Origin: Variovorax atrisoli 110B
Lineage (GTDB): Bacteria; Pseudomonadota; Gammaproteobacteria; Burkholderiales; Burkholderiaceae_C
Length of the DNA stretch: 64,000 nucleotides
Assembly (NCBI RefSeq): GCF_000382045.1
Contig: NZ_KB907456.1
Span: 305,314-369,313, forward strand
Direction: 5' to 3'
Positions 25,811-36,143 of the stretch are shown here, in pieces. Within the stretch, counting starts at the first letter, position 1; the number at the start of each line of letters is the position of its first letter. A model generated the notes under the pieces. The model searched no databases. It had not been told where the DNA came from and saw only the letters and a program-made list of their open reading frames with translations. Made by a program: the position numbers and the translations under genes.

Positions 25811-26619
25811 ACGAGAAGAGATTTCACAAGCGCAGCATCTTTCTGGTGCTGTACATCCTGTTCGCGCTGTTGCCCATCTACTGGATGATCAACATGAGCT
25901 TCAAGACGAACGAGGAGATCCTGTCGAGCTTCTCGTTCTTCCCGCAGCAGCTCACCTGGGCGAACTACGCGCGCATCTTCACCGACGAGTCGTGGTACTC
26001 GGGCTACATCAACAGCCTGATCTACGTGGCGATCAACACGGTGATCTCGCTCACCGTGGCGCTGCCGGCGGCGTACGCCTTCTCGCGCTATTCGTTCCTG
26101 GGCGACAAGCACGTCTTCTTCTGGCTGCTGACCAACCGCATGACGCCGCCCGCGGTGTTCCTGCTGCCGTTCTTCCAGCTCTACAGCACGGTCGGGCTGA
26201 TGGACACGCACCTGGGCGTGGCGCTTGCGCACCTGCTGTTCAACGTGCCGCTGGCGGTGTGGATCCTCGAAGGCTTCATGAGCGGCATTCCGCGCGAGAT
26301 CGACGAGACGGCCTACATCGACGGCTACTCGTTCCCGCGCTTCTTCCTCACGATCTTCCTGCCGCTCATCAAGGCCGGCGTGGGCGTGGCGGCGTTCTTC
26401 TGCTTCATGTTCAGCTGGGTCGAGCTGCTGCTGGCGCGCACGCTCACCAGCGTGAACGCCAAGCCCATCGTGGCGACGATGACGCGCACCGTGAGCGCAT
26501 CGGGCATGGACTGGGCGACGCTGGCCGCGGCCGGCGTGCTCACCATCGTGCCGGGGGCCATCGTGATCTGGTTCGTGCGTCACTACATCGCGAAGGGTTT
26601 CGCGATGGGTCGTGTTTGA
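25807..26619 (+). CDS. glpQ: Glycerol ABC importer, permease 2
   Basis: 270-residue MalG-type permease with about six membrane helices. The EAA loop reads IPREIDETAYIDGYSFPRFFLTIFLP and ends with the typical cytoplasmic tail FAMGRV. It starts on the ATGA overlap with permease 1, implying translational coupling. Works with the partner permease, the ATPase pair and the periplasmic binding protein of this operon. Confidence 0.9.
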
Positions 26620-26631
26620 GGAGGCACGGAT

Positions 26632-26940
26632 ATGTTCGATTGGATGGTCTGGACCACTCCGGTGGCCGTGTTCTTCATCTGCATCGCGCTGATGCTGGTC
26701 GGCATGACGATCTGGGAGTTCAAGTCGCCCACCACGCTGCGGCGCGGCTGGCTGCCGATGGCCACCACGCGCGGCGACCGGCTCTTCATCGGGCTGCTGT
26801 CGGCGGCCTACGTGAACCTGATCTTCGTCGGCCTGGCGGGCAAGTTCCAGGAGTGGTTCAGCCTCGAGGCCGAGCCCTCGGTGTGGATCAGCTTCGTGCT
26901 GTCGATGGGCCTGCTCGCGCTCATCATGCGCAAGGGCTGA
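26632..26940 (+). CDS. DUF2160 small membrane protein
   Basis: 102-residue inner-membrane protein with three or so helices (VAVFFICIALMLVGMTIW, LFIGLLSAAYVNLIFVGLAG and WISFVLSMGLLALIM). It belongs to the family that accompanies GlpSTPQV-type importers and sits in its usual place between permease 2 and the binding protein. Its role in the transporter is not known. It starts 12 bp after permease 2, with GAGG upstream. Confidence 0.85.
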   Translation: MFDWMVWTTPVAVFFICIALMLVGMTIWEFKSPTTLRRGWLPMATTRGDRLFIGLLSAAYVNLIFVGLAGKFQEWFSLEAEPSVWISFVLSMGLLALIMRKG

Positions 26941-27050
26941 GGGGCCCGTTCCGCTTCTTTCCTGATTTCCAAAAGCGTTCCGGCTCTCCGCCTCCCCGGA
27001 GCCGTGATCGGACAAAACACCGGGGAAGCAACAACCGAGGAGACAGTTCC

Positions 27051-28784
<1,734 letters not shown>

Positions 28785-28838
28785 GCGCCCGGCGACTTGC
28801 TCATCCGGCAGCAACAGCCGGCAGCAACCCGGCAGACA

Positions 28839-28868
28839 GGGCCGTGCCGCGAGGCGCGGCCCTTTTTT
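28839..28868 (+). terminator. Rho-independent terminator of the glycerol operon
   Basis: GGGCCGTGCC (28839-28848) pairs with GGCGCGGCCC (28853-28862) over ten base pairs with one G-T wobble. The loop is GCGA and six T follow at once. It lies 55 bp after the glpV stop, separating the glycerol operon from the downstream biosynthetic set. Confidence 0.9.
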
Positions 28869-28997
28869 GTGCCTGTTTTCCGCATTGCCGGCCTTTCCGG
28901 CGCAATTTGGCCGGTTCGAGCGTCTGATTGCCGCGACGCCATGACCATTGGCAGATGCGCTAGCCCTAGGCTTCGCTTACATTCGACGGCCCCCGAA

Positions 28998-29999
28998 ATG
29001 CCCGAGCCAGTGAATTCCAGTCTTTCCAGCCCTTCCAGCGTGCCTGCGAGCGTCAAGCGCGTCCTGGTCCTGCGCTATTCGCAGTCCGGCCAGCTCGACG
29101 AGGTGGCCGACCGGATCGTCGCGCCGCTGAAGGCGGACCCGGCCATCCAGGTGCACGAGGAGGTGCTGCGGCCCCTGAAGCCGTACCCCTTTCCCTGGCC
29201 CTTCCTGACCTTCTTCGACGCCTTTCCCGAGTCGGCTCACATGAAGCCGCAGCCGCTGGCGCCGCTCTCGCTCACGGGCGACGAAGACTTCGACCTCGTC
29301 GTGCTGCCCTACCAGGTGTGGTTCCTGGCGCCTTCGCAGCCGGTGGCGGCCTTCCTCAAGCATCCGGTTGCGGCCCGGCTGCTCAAGGGCAAGCCGGTGG
29401 TCACCGTCATCGCCTGCCGCAACATGTGGCTGCTGGCGCAGGAAAAGCTCAAGGGCATGCTCGACGACGTGGGCGCGCGGCTGATCGACAACGTGGTGCT
29501 CACCGACCCCGGCCCCACGCTCGCCACCTTCTTCACCACCCCCGCCTGGCTGATCTGGGGCCGCAAGCGCGGCTTCTGGGGCATGCCCGACGCCGGGCTC
29601 AGTACCGACCAGATCGCGGGTACGGCCCGTTTCGGCCGGGCCCTGCGCGACGCGCTGCACCAGGGCCTGGAGCGCGGCACGCAGCCGCTGCTGGCCGGTC
29701 TCGGGGCGGTGCAGGCCGATGCCCGCCTCCTCATCAGCGAGAAGGCCGGCACCCGCAGCTTCTACCTCTGGGGCAAGCTCATCATGGCCGCGGGCGGCCC
29801 CGGCGCCTGGCAGCGCAAGCCGCTGCTGCTGCTGTACGTGCTGTTTCTGCTGGTACTGATCATTACGGTGGTGCCCGTGAGCCTGAGCCTGCAGGCGCTT
29901 CTGCGACCGCTGTTCAGGGGGTGGCTGACTAGAATGACGGCCAAATTCGAGTGCCCGTCGGGCTCAGCCACGGACCGCACCCCTCTCTATGACGACTGA
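28998..29999 (+). CDS. DarA-like dialkylresorcinol-forming enzyme, flavodoxin-like fold
   Basis: 333-residue protein opening with VKRVLVLRYSQSGQLDEVAD, a flavodoxin-like phosphate loop, then YPFPWPFLTFFDAFPE. These are features I recognise from DarA proteins, which work with the ketosynthase DarB to make and aromatise 2,5-dialkylresorcinols. A membrane helix near the C-terminus (KPLLLLYVLFLLVLIITVV) suggests membrane association. ATG at 28998 is preferred; the upstream frame runs through the terminator. Its last 11 bases overlap the DarB-like gene. The call rests on remembered family resemblance and on its neighbour. Confidence 0.7.
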   Translation: MPEPVNSSLSSPSSVPASVKRVLVLRYSQSGQLDEVADRIVAPLKADPAIQVHEEVLRPLKPYPFPWPFLTFFDAFPESAHMKPQPLAPLSLTGDEDFDLVVLPYQVWFLAPSQPVAAFLKHPVAARLLKGKPVVTVIACRNMWLLAQEKLKGMLDDVGARLIDNVVLTDPGPTLATFFTTPAWLIWGRKRGFWGMPDAGLSTDQIAGTARFGRALRDALHQGLERGTQPLLAGLGAVQADARLLISEKAGTRSFYLWGKLIMAAGGPGAWQRKPLLLLYVLFLLVLIITVVPVSLSLQALLRPLFRGWLTRMTAKFECPSGSATDRTPLYDD

Positions 30000-31125
30000 T
30001 GTCTTCCTGACCCGTACTGCCGCTTTCCTGCCCTTTTCCCCGGTCAGCAATGAAGACATCGAAGACGTCCTCGGTCGCATCGGCGGCAAGGCGTCCCGTG
30101 CGCGGCGGCTGATCCTGCGCAGCAACGGCATCCAGTCGCGCCACTACGCCATCGACCGCGCCACCGGCGAGCTGGCGATGACCAATGCGCAGCTCACGGC
30201 CAGCGCCATCCGCGCGCTGGGCGACGTGGGACAGGTCGACTGCCTCGTCACCGGCACCTCGCTGCCCGACCAGCTCATGCCCAACCACGCGGTGATGGTG
30301 CATGGCGAGCTCGGCTGGCCGCGGCTCGAAGTGGTGGCCTGCGCGGGCATCTGCCTGGCCGGTGCCGCGGCGCTGAAGCATGCATGGCTGTCGGTGCGCG
30401 CGGGCGACGCACGCCGCGCGGTGGCTACCGGCTCCGAGCTGGCCTCGGCCGTGATGCGCGGCTCGCGCTTCGAGGCCGAGTTCGAGCACAAGATCGAGGC
30501 GCTGGAGGCGCGGCCCGAGCTCGCCTTCGAGAAGGACTTCCTGCGCTGGATGCTCTCCGACGGCGCCGGCGCCGTGCTGCTGGAGAACGCGCCACGCGGG
30601 CCGCTGTCGCTGCGCATCGACTGGATCGACCTTTCCTCGGCCGCGCACGAACTGCCGGCCTGCATGTACGCCGGCGCCGAGAAGAACGCCGAAGGCGGCC
30701 TCGACGGCTGGGCGCGCAAGTCGCCCGAGGAGTGGCGCAGCGAGTCGACCTTCGCCGTGAAGCAGGACGTGCGCCTGCTCAACGAGAACATCGTGCGCGC
30801 CACGCTGTCCGAGCCGCTGGCGCAGGTCATCGAGCGCAGGGGCCTCAAGCCGGCCGACGTCGACTGGTTCCTGCCGCACCTCTCGTCGCAATACTTCGTG
30901 GAGCCGGTGAGCCGGGCCCTCGAGGCGCTGGGCTTCCCGATCCCCCGCGAGCGCTGGTTCAGCAACCTCGCGACCAAGGGCAACACGGGCTCGGCGTCGC
31001 CTTACATCATGCTCGACGAGCTGTTCCGCTCGGGCCGCATCAAGCCCGGCCAGAAGCTGTTGATGTTCGTGCCGGAAAGCGGCCGCTTCTCCAGCGGCTT
31101 CATCTACATGGAGGCGGTGGCATGA
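29989..31125 (+). CDS. DarB-like ketosynthase III
   Basis: 378-residue KAS III-fold enzyme. The Cys-His-Asn active site is complete: Cys118 in VVACAGI, His297 in LPHLSS, Asn332 in KGNTGSAS. The N-terminus (FLPFSPVSNEDIEDVLGRIGGK.SRARR.ILRSNGI, about residues 13-47) matches DarB, which condenses two beta-ketoacyl thioesters in dialkylresorcinol synthesis. MVHGELGWPRLEVV also fits. It overlaps the DarA-like gene by 11 bp, strengthening both calls. A 132-bp repeat-like spacer separates it from the rest of the cluster. Confidence 0.8.
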   Translation: MTTDVFLTRTAAFLPFSPVSNEDIEDVLGRIGGKASRARRLILRSNGIQSRHYAIDRATGELAMTNAQLTASAIRALGDVGQVDCLVTGTSLPDQLMPNHAVMVHGELGWPRLEVVACAGICLAGAAALKHAWLSVRAGDARRAVATGSELASAVMRGSRFEAEFEHKIEALEARPELAFEKDFLRWMLSDGAGAVLLENAPRGPLSLRIDWIDLSSAAHELPACMYAGAEKNAEGGLDGWARKSPEEWRSESTFAVKQDVRLLNENIVRATLSEPLAQVIERRGLKPADVDWFLPHLSSQYFVEPVSRALEALGFPIPRERWFSNLATKGNTGSASPYIMLDELFRSGRIKPGQKLLMFVPESGRFSSGFIYMEAVA

Positions 31126-31129
31126 AGTA

Positions 31130-31245
31130 CTCCCCCGGGCTTGCCCACTTCGTGTGGCCTCCCACTCCCTCGCCGGGGGCAACGCCGGCGGCCCGGCAGA
31201 GCCGGTTCCGCGGTGCTCCCGGACAAAGGCCTGCATTGACGAATT
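31130..31245. repeat. Intergenic GC-rich repeat of Comamonadaceae type
   Basis: A non-coding stretch between the DarB-like gene and the next ORF, with CTCCCCCGGGCTTGCCC, CTCGCCGGGGGCAACGCC and GGCCCGGCAGAGCCGG segments able to fold into hairpins. Similar blocks are scattered through Variovorax and related genomes as I remember them. Partial relatives in this window are at 32632-32706 and 50523-50640. Confidence 0.45.
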
Positions 31246-31257
31246 CGGACGGGTGAG

Positions 31258-31653
31258 ATGGATCTGGATGCAGTACCGCAGGAGGGCAACGCGACCCTCG
31301 ACGGCCATTCGAAGCTGATGTACGCACGCGATGCGCAGGGCCGCGTGGTCACGACCACCTCGCGTGGCTGGGAGGCGGAGGAGATCGTCACCAGCCACGC
31401 GGTCGAAGTGCTCGTGGAACAGGCGCAGGCCGCCAGGGAGCGCGTGAAGGCCGGGCTGGCCTCGCCGCTCGAATACTGGATGTACGAGCGCCGCATGGAC
31501 GTGGCGCTGCTCTCGCAGACCAGCGGCTTCTGGCAATGGCGGGTGCGCCGCCACCTGCAGCCGCGCCACTTCGCCACGCTCTCGCCGGCGCAGCTCGCCC
31601 GCTATGGCGAGGCGCTGGGCCTGCCCGTTTCCACCTTGCAGAGGCTGCCGTGA
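31258..31653 (+). CDS. Uncharacterised 131-residue protein of the resorcinol-like cluster
   Basis: 131 residues, soluble, no signal peptide and no recognised domain. It is rich in Arg and Glu, with a helical middle (EEIVTSHAVEVLVEQAQAARERVKAG) and an aromatic segment (SPLEYWMYERRMDVALL, then SGFWQWRVRRH). Its stop overlaps the GTG start of the BtrH-like gene (GTGA at 31650-31653), so it is made together with that protein and may be its partner. It is real on coding grounds: it is in register with a coupled operon and has no better competing frame. Confidence 0.7.
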   Translation: MDLDAVPQEGNATLDGHSKLMYARDAQGRVVTTTSRGWEAEEIVTSHAVEVLVEQAQAARERVKAGLASPLEYWMYERRMDVALLSQTSGFWQWRVRRHLQPRHFATLSPAQLARYGEALGLPVSTLQRLP

Positions 31654-32630
31654 ACTTCCAGCACCAACAGGCGGCGCATTGCGAAAGCGGCGTCATCTCC
31701 AGCCTCATGCGCCACCACGGCGCGCCGATGAGCGAGAGCATGGCGCTGGGGCTGTCGTCGGCTCTTTCGTTCGCTTACCTGCCGTTCATCAAGCTGTCGG
31801 GCCTGCCGCTCATCTCTTACCGCATGCCGCCCAAGGCCATCATCAAGGGCCTGCTGGCGCCGATGGCCGCGCGGTTCCGCTTCGAGACCTTCGGCAGCGC
31901 CGAGGCCGGGCAGAAGCGGCTCGACGCCTTGCTGGCCGACGGCAAGCTGGTGGGGCTGCAGACCTCGGTGTACTGGCTGCCGTACTTCCCGCCGAACATG
32001 CGCTTCCACTTCAACGCGCACAACCTGCTGGTGTACGGCAAGGACGGCGACGACTACCTCATCAGCGACCCGGTGTTCGAGGAGCCCGTGCGCTGCCCGA
32101 GCAGCGACCTTGCGCGCGCCCGTTTCGCCAAGGGCGTGCTCGCGCCCAAGGGCCTCATGTACTACCCGCAGGCCATCGAGCGCAAGGCGGTGGACGCGGC
32201 CTCGGTGGTCAAGGCCATCCGCAAGACGGTGCGCACCATGCTCGCGCCCATTCCCATCGTCGGCGTGCGCGGCATGCGCACGCTGGCCGCGCGCATGCAG
32301 AAGCTGTCGCCGGCCGATCCGCGCAGCGTCGACTTCATCGGCCACGTGGTGCGCATGCAGGAAGAGATCGGCACCGGCGGGGCGGGCTTCCGCTTCATCT
32401 ATGCGGGCTTCCTGCAGGAGGCCGCGCAACTGCTCGACAAGCCGCAGCTGCAGCAGATGTCCGAGCGGCTCATCGCCATCGGCGACGGCTGGCGCGCCTT
32501 CGCGCTCAAGGCCGCACGCATGGTGAAGGGGCGCGAGGCGGTCGATCCGGCCGCGCTGGCTGCGAAGCTGCGCGAGCAGGCCGAGCAGGAGGAACGCTTC
32601 TTCCGCGACCTCAAGGCCGCCGTCGCCTGA
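31650..32630 (+). CDS. BtrH-like acyltransferase (BtrH N-terminal domain, DUF4872)
   Basis: 326 residues. The N-terminal papain-like domain starts HCESGVISSLMRHHG with the expected Cys near residue 11. AHNLLVYGKDGDDYLISDP supplies the His/Asp region at about 124-142, and a helical DUF4872-like C-terminus follows. BtrH transfers an acyl group from an acyl carrier protein to an aminoglycoside in butirosin synthesis, so an ACP-dependent acyl transfer is the best guess; the acceptor is unknown. The GTG start is coupled to the small protein before it, and an ACP gene lies 2 kb downstream. Confidence 0.75.
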   Translation: MNFQHQQAAHCESGVISSLMRHHGAPMSESMALGLSSALSFAYLPFIKLSGLPLISYRMPPKAIIKGLLAPMAARFRFETFGSAEAGQKRLDALLADGKLVGLQTSVYWLPYFPPNMRFHFNAHNLLVYGKDGDDYLISDPVFEEPVRCPSSDLARARFAKGVLAPKGLMYYPQAIERKAVDAASVVKAIRKTVRTMLAPIPIVGVRGMRTLAARMQKLSPADPRSVDFIGHVVRMQEEIGTGGAGFRFIYAGFLQEAAQLLDKPQLQQMSERLIAIGDGWRAFALKAARMVKGREAVDPAALAAKLREQAEQEERFFRDLKAAVA

Positions 32631-32631
32631 T

Positions 32632-33615
32632 ATGGGCGCTTCGGGGCTTGCCACTGCGCGTGCCGCGCCAACCCCTGAGGGGGAGGGCCGGGCCGGTGGC
32701 GGTCCGATGCTGGAGCTGCGAGGGCTCGCCTACCGCTATCCGCATGCCGACGCACCCGCATTGGCCGGGGTGTCGCTGGCAGTGCCGCGCGGCAGCGTGC
32801 TGGGCCTTTTGGGGCCGAACGGCGCGGGCAAGACCACGTTGATCTCGCACCTGTCGGGCGCGCTGGCAGTGCAGTCGGGCGAGATCCGAATCGACGGCCA
32901 GCCGCTGAAGGAAGTGCGGGCCAAGGCGCCCACGCGCATCGCGGTCGCCCCGCAGGAGCACGCGTTCTATCCGATGCTGACGGTGGCCGAGAACCTTGCG
33001 GTATTTGCCGCGGCGGGCGGTCTCTCGGGGGCGCGCAGGAGGCAGCGCATCGAGGCGTGCATTCAGTTCGCGCAGCTCGAGCAGTTCGCCGCCGTGCGCT
33101 CCGAGCGGCTCTCGGGCGGCCTCAAGCGCCGGCTCAACCTCGCCATCGCTCTGCTGCCCGAGCCCGAGCTGATGTTGTTCGACGAGCCCACGGTGGGCGT
33201 CGACCCGCAGTCGCGCGCCTTCATCCTCGATGCCATCAAGAGCCTTGCCCAGCAGGGCGCGGCGGTGATCTACGCCTCGCACTACATGGAGGAGATCGAG
33301 GCGATCGCCGACCGTGTCGCGATCCTCGACCGCGGCCATGTGCTGCGCGAAGGTTCGCTCGAGGAGCTGCTGTCGAAGAGCGCGATGCTGCTCACGCTGG
33401 CAGCCGACGGACTCGATGCCGGCATGCTCTCGCGCTTCGGCACGGTCGAGCAGGGGGGCGTGCACTGGCGCATCCACCTCCACCCCGGCAGCGGACCGGG
33501 GCCGGTGCTGGCCACACTCGAGTCCGAGGGCGTCGAGGTGCGGCATGCCGAGTTCGGCCGCCATGACCTCGAGCAGCTCTTCATGGCGCTCACCCACCGC
33601 TCGCTGCGAGACTGA
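32632..33615 (+). CDS. ABC-2 type exporter, ATP-binding subunit
   Basis: 327 residues. Walker A is GPNGAGKT, signature LSGGLKRRLNLAIAL, Walker B ELMLFDEPTVGVD, H-loop YASHYMEE, all intact. This is the DrrA/CcmA class that drives export of lipids, polyketides and drugs. ATG at 32632 follows the previous stop by one base (TGATATG), but its first 25 codons resemble the local intergenic repeat; ATG at 32707 (MLELRGLAYRY) is a plausible true start. The partner permease is 13 bp downstream. It likely exports the cluster product. Confidence 0.85.
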   Translation: MGASGLATARAAPTPEGEGRAGGGPMLELRGLAYRYPHADAPALAGVSLAVPRGSVLGLLGPNGAGKTTLISHLSGALAVQSGEIRIDGQPLKEVRAKAPTRIAVAPQEHAFYPMLTVAENLAVFAAAGGLSGARRRQRIEACIQFAQLEQFAAVRSERLSGGLKRRLNLAIALLPEPELMLFDEPTVGVDPQSRAFILDAIKSLAQQGAAVIYASHYMEEIEAIADRVAILDRGHVLREGSLEELLSKSAMLLTLAADGLDAGMLSRFGTVEQGGVHWRIHLHPGSGPGPVLATLESEGVEVRHAEFGRHDLEQLFMALTHRSLRD

Positions 33616-33628
33616 GGCAGACGAGGCC

Positions 33629-34786
33629 ATGCTGCTCGCTCTCATCAGGAAGGAACTGATCGCCCTTACGCGCGACATGCACGGCCTTGCCGCGCTGTTC
33701 CTGATGCCGATGGTCTTCATCGTGCTGATGTCGCTCACGCTGAAGGACATCTACCGCCCGCCGCTGGCCGAGCTGAGCTATGCGATCGAGATGCGCGACA
33801 ACGCGACGCCCGCGCAGTGGCTCAGGCAGCTCTGGCAGCGCAGCCACGGCGCACCGCAGGCGCTGGGCGCCGACTGGCAGGAGCGGCTGCGCAACGGCTC
33901 GCTGAAGTACGTGATCGTGATGGAGCCCGGGCTTTCCGAAGAGCTCGAATCGGCCGCGCTCTCGACCGAGGCGCGCATCCGGCTGCTGACCGAGCCGGGC
34001 ATCGATGCCAACCTGTTCAATGCGCTGCGTGCCGAGCTCATCGGCGCATCGGGCGAGCTCAAGGCGCGCCTCGCGCTGGCGGTGCCGGGCACGGCGGGGC
34101 CGGCGCCGGATGCGTCGATCCAGGCGATGGTGCATGCCGAGCGTTTCTCCACCGCCGGGCCACGGCCCACCTCGGTGCAGCAGAACGTGCCGGCCTGGCT
34201 GGTGTTCGGCATGTTCTTCGTGGTGGCCTCGCTCTCCAGCCTGTTCGTGCAGGAGCGCAGCTCGGGCGCGCTCGGCCGGCTGCAGAGCCTGGGGGTGTCG
34301 CGCGGCATGCTGCTGGCTTCCAAGGCGCTGCCTTACCTGGGCGTGAACGCGGTGCAGGCGGTGCTGATGCTCGCGGCCGGCATCTGGTTCATGCCGCTGA
34401 TCGGCGGTGATGCGCTCTCTCTCGCGGGCATCCACTGGGGCGCCTTGTTGCTGTCGCTCGCCGCGGTGAGCATGGCGGCCGTGAGCCTGTCGCTGGCGCT
34501 GGCCTGCGTGGTGCGAAGCCATGCGCAGGCCGCGACCCTCGGGCCGATGGTCAACGTGCTGATGGCGGCGGCGGGCGGCATCATGGTGCCGAAGTTCGTC
34601 ATGCCGGGCTTCATGCAGCGGCTGGTCGAGATCTCTCCGATGAACTGGGGGCTGGAGGCCTTGCTGACCGTGCTGCTGCGCGGCGGCGGCGTGGCCGACA
34701 CCCTGCCGCAGGTCGGCCGGCTGGTCGCGTTCGCGGCGCTGATGTTCGTCCTGGCCGTTCTTCTTTTCCGCAGGCGCGCATCGTGA
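33629..34786 (+). CDS. ABC-2 type exporter, permease subunit
   Basis: 385-residue membrane protein. It has one N-terminal helix (LAALFLMPMVFIVLMSLTL), a periplasmic domain of about 150 residues, then five helices from VPAWLVFGMFFVVASLSSLF to the end. This is the layout of long ABC-2 permeases (YhhJ/DrrB-like). The start at 33629 excludes an overlapping out-of-place extension. The final TGA overlaps the GTG of the ACP gene (GTGA at 34783-34786). Confidence 0.87.
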   Translation: MLLALIRKELIALTRDMHGLAALFLMPMVFIVLMSLTLKDIYRPPLAELSYAIEMRDNATPAQWLRQLWQRSHGAPQALGADWQERLRNGSLKYVIVMEPGLSEELESAALSTEARIRLLTEPGIDANLFNALRAELIGASGELKARLALAVPGTAGPAPDASIQAMVHAERFSTAGPRPTSVQQNVPAWLVFGMFFVVASLSSLFVQERSSGALGRLQSLGVSRGMLLASKALPYLGVNAVQAVLMLAAGIWFMPLIGGDALSLAGIHWGALLLSLAAVSMAAVSLSLALACVVRSHAQAATLGPMVNVLMAAAGGIMVPKFVMPGFMQRLVEISPMNWGLEALLTVLLRGGGVADTLPQVGRLVAFAALMFVLAVLLFRRRAS

Positions 34787-35076
34787 GCATCACCGTTACC
34801 CCCGAATTCATCGCCAGCCTCAAGGCCATGGTGCTCGAAGCCGTCGAGAAGGGCGCGCCGCCCGGCGGCCTGGGCGACGGCGAGCCGCTCTTCGGCCCCG
34901 AGTCCCGGCTCGACCTCGATTCTCTCGATGCCCTGCAGGTGTCGATGACCATCCAGCAGCGATTCGGCGTGCGCATGCCCGACAGCAAGGAAACGCGTCG
35001 TGCGCTGACTTCCATCGCGCACCTCGCGGAGCACCTCTCGCAGGCTCTTTCAGCTGGTCCGGCTGGCAAGGCATGA
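34783..35076 (+). CDS. Acyl carrier protein
   Basis: 97-residue acyl carrier protein. The phosphopantetheine site is the Ser in LDLDSLDALQVSM (about residue 47). It is acidic around the helix II region, as expected. Start GTG overlaps the permease stop and its own stop overlaps the next ATG (35073-35076), so it is embedded in a coupled operon and dedicated to this pathway rather than to bulk fatty-acid synthesis. It could present acyl chains to the ketosynthases and to the BtrH-like enzyme. Confidence 0.9.
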   Translation: MSITVTPEFIASLKAMVLEAVEKGAPPGGLGDGEPLFGPESRLDLDSLDALQVSMTIQQRFGVRMPDSKETRRALTSIAHLAEHLSQALSAGPAGKA

Positions 35077-36143
35077 GCAACGTCCACCTGGCCGGCATCG
35101 GGCTGGCCTGCGCGCTGGGCGACGATCTGCGCTCCTCGATCGAATCGCTTCGGCGCGGCGGCGTGCCGCCGACCTCGGTGGCCGGGGCCGACGGCATCGC
35201 GTGGCCGGTCCACCTGCTGGAGGCCAGAGGCGGAGACTGGACGCAGCGCCTGCGCGACACGGTGCGCGAGGTGGCCGCGCAGACCGGCGACTGGGCCGAG
35301 CGCACCGCGCCGCTCTTCGTCGCCTCGTCCTCGCTCGACATCGGGTTCATGGAGCACGAGCAGCAGGAGAAGCGCCTCGGTGGCGACCTGCAGGACTTCG
35401 CCTGCATCGTGGCCGAATCGCTCGACTGGAAGGGGCCGGTGTTCACCGTGTCCACGGCGTGTACCTCGGCGCTGAACGCACTGCTGGCTGCCGCGGACCT
35501 GATCCGCGCTGGCGAAACCGACGAGGCGCTGGTGATCGGCGCGGAGATGGGCAATCGCTTCACCGTGGCCGGTTTCGGCGCGATGCAGCTGCTCTCGCCC
35601 GACGGCGCTCGGCCCTTCGGCCAGGGGCGCAACGGGCTGGTACTCGGCGAGGCGGTGGCGGCGCTGCGGCTGGGGTCGCGCCCGGCGCGCTGGCAGCTCG
35701 CAGGTGGCGCCAACGTGGTCGACGGGCGCAATCCCTCGGGCACCGAGGCCAGCGCCGTCCATGCGATGTGCCGCGGCGCGCTGGCGCAGGGCGGACTGCA
35801 TCCCGAGGACATCGATCTCATCAAGGTGCAGGCGGCCGGCAGCCCAGTCAACGATGCCATCGAGGCCGAGGCGCTGAAGCAGGTGTTCGAGCCGCTGCCG
35901 CCGCTGGTGTCGCTCAAGCCGTCGCTGGGGCACACGCTCGGCGCATCGGGCGCTGCGGAGCTGGCGCTGCTGATCGGCTGCATCGAAGGTGGGGCGTGGC
36001 CGTCGGTCGACTATCCGCTCGATGCTTCGCTGGGCATCGCGCTGTGCGAGGAGGCGCCGCGAAGGCTGCGCAACGTCCTGCTGAACTTCGCGGGCTTCGG
36101 CGGCGGGCATGCCTCGCTGGTGTTGAAGGACACAAGCCCATGA
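35073..36143 (+). CDS. Ketosynthase-fold protein (KAS II-like) with His-to-Gln change
   Basis: 356-residue beta-ketoacyl synthase fold. The nucleophile is Cys130 (STACTSA) and the second active-site His is His287 (LGHTLGASG). Where KAS I/II have the first His (AHGTST.P.ND), this protein has IKVQAAGSPVND, giving Gln253. At 356 residues it is shorter than typical KAS II (~410). Missing the first His could impair normal decarboxylative condensation, or the protein may use the Cys for acyl transfer only. It overlaps both neighbours (ACP and the KS-like gene) by four bases. Confidence 0.8.
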   Translation: MSNVHLAGIGLACALGDDLRSSIESLRRGGVPPTSVAGADGIAWPVHLLEARGGDWTQRLRDTVREVAAQTGDWAERTAPLFVASSSLDIGFMEHEQQEKRLGGDLQDFACIVAESLDWKGPVFTVSTACTSALNALLAAADLIRAGETDEALVIGAEMGNRFTVAGFGAMQLLSPDGARPFGQGRNGLVLGEAVAALRLGSRPARWQLAGGANVVDGRNPSGTEASAVHAMCRGALAQGGLHPEDIDLIKVQAAGSPVNDAIEAEALKQVFEPLPPLVSLKPSLGHTLGASGAAELALLIGCIEGGAWPSVDYPLDASLGIALCEEAPRRLRNVLLNFAGFGGGHASLVLKDTSP

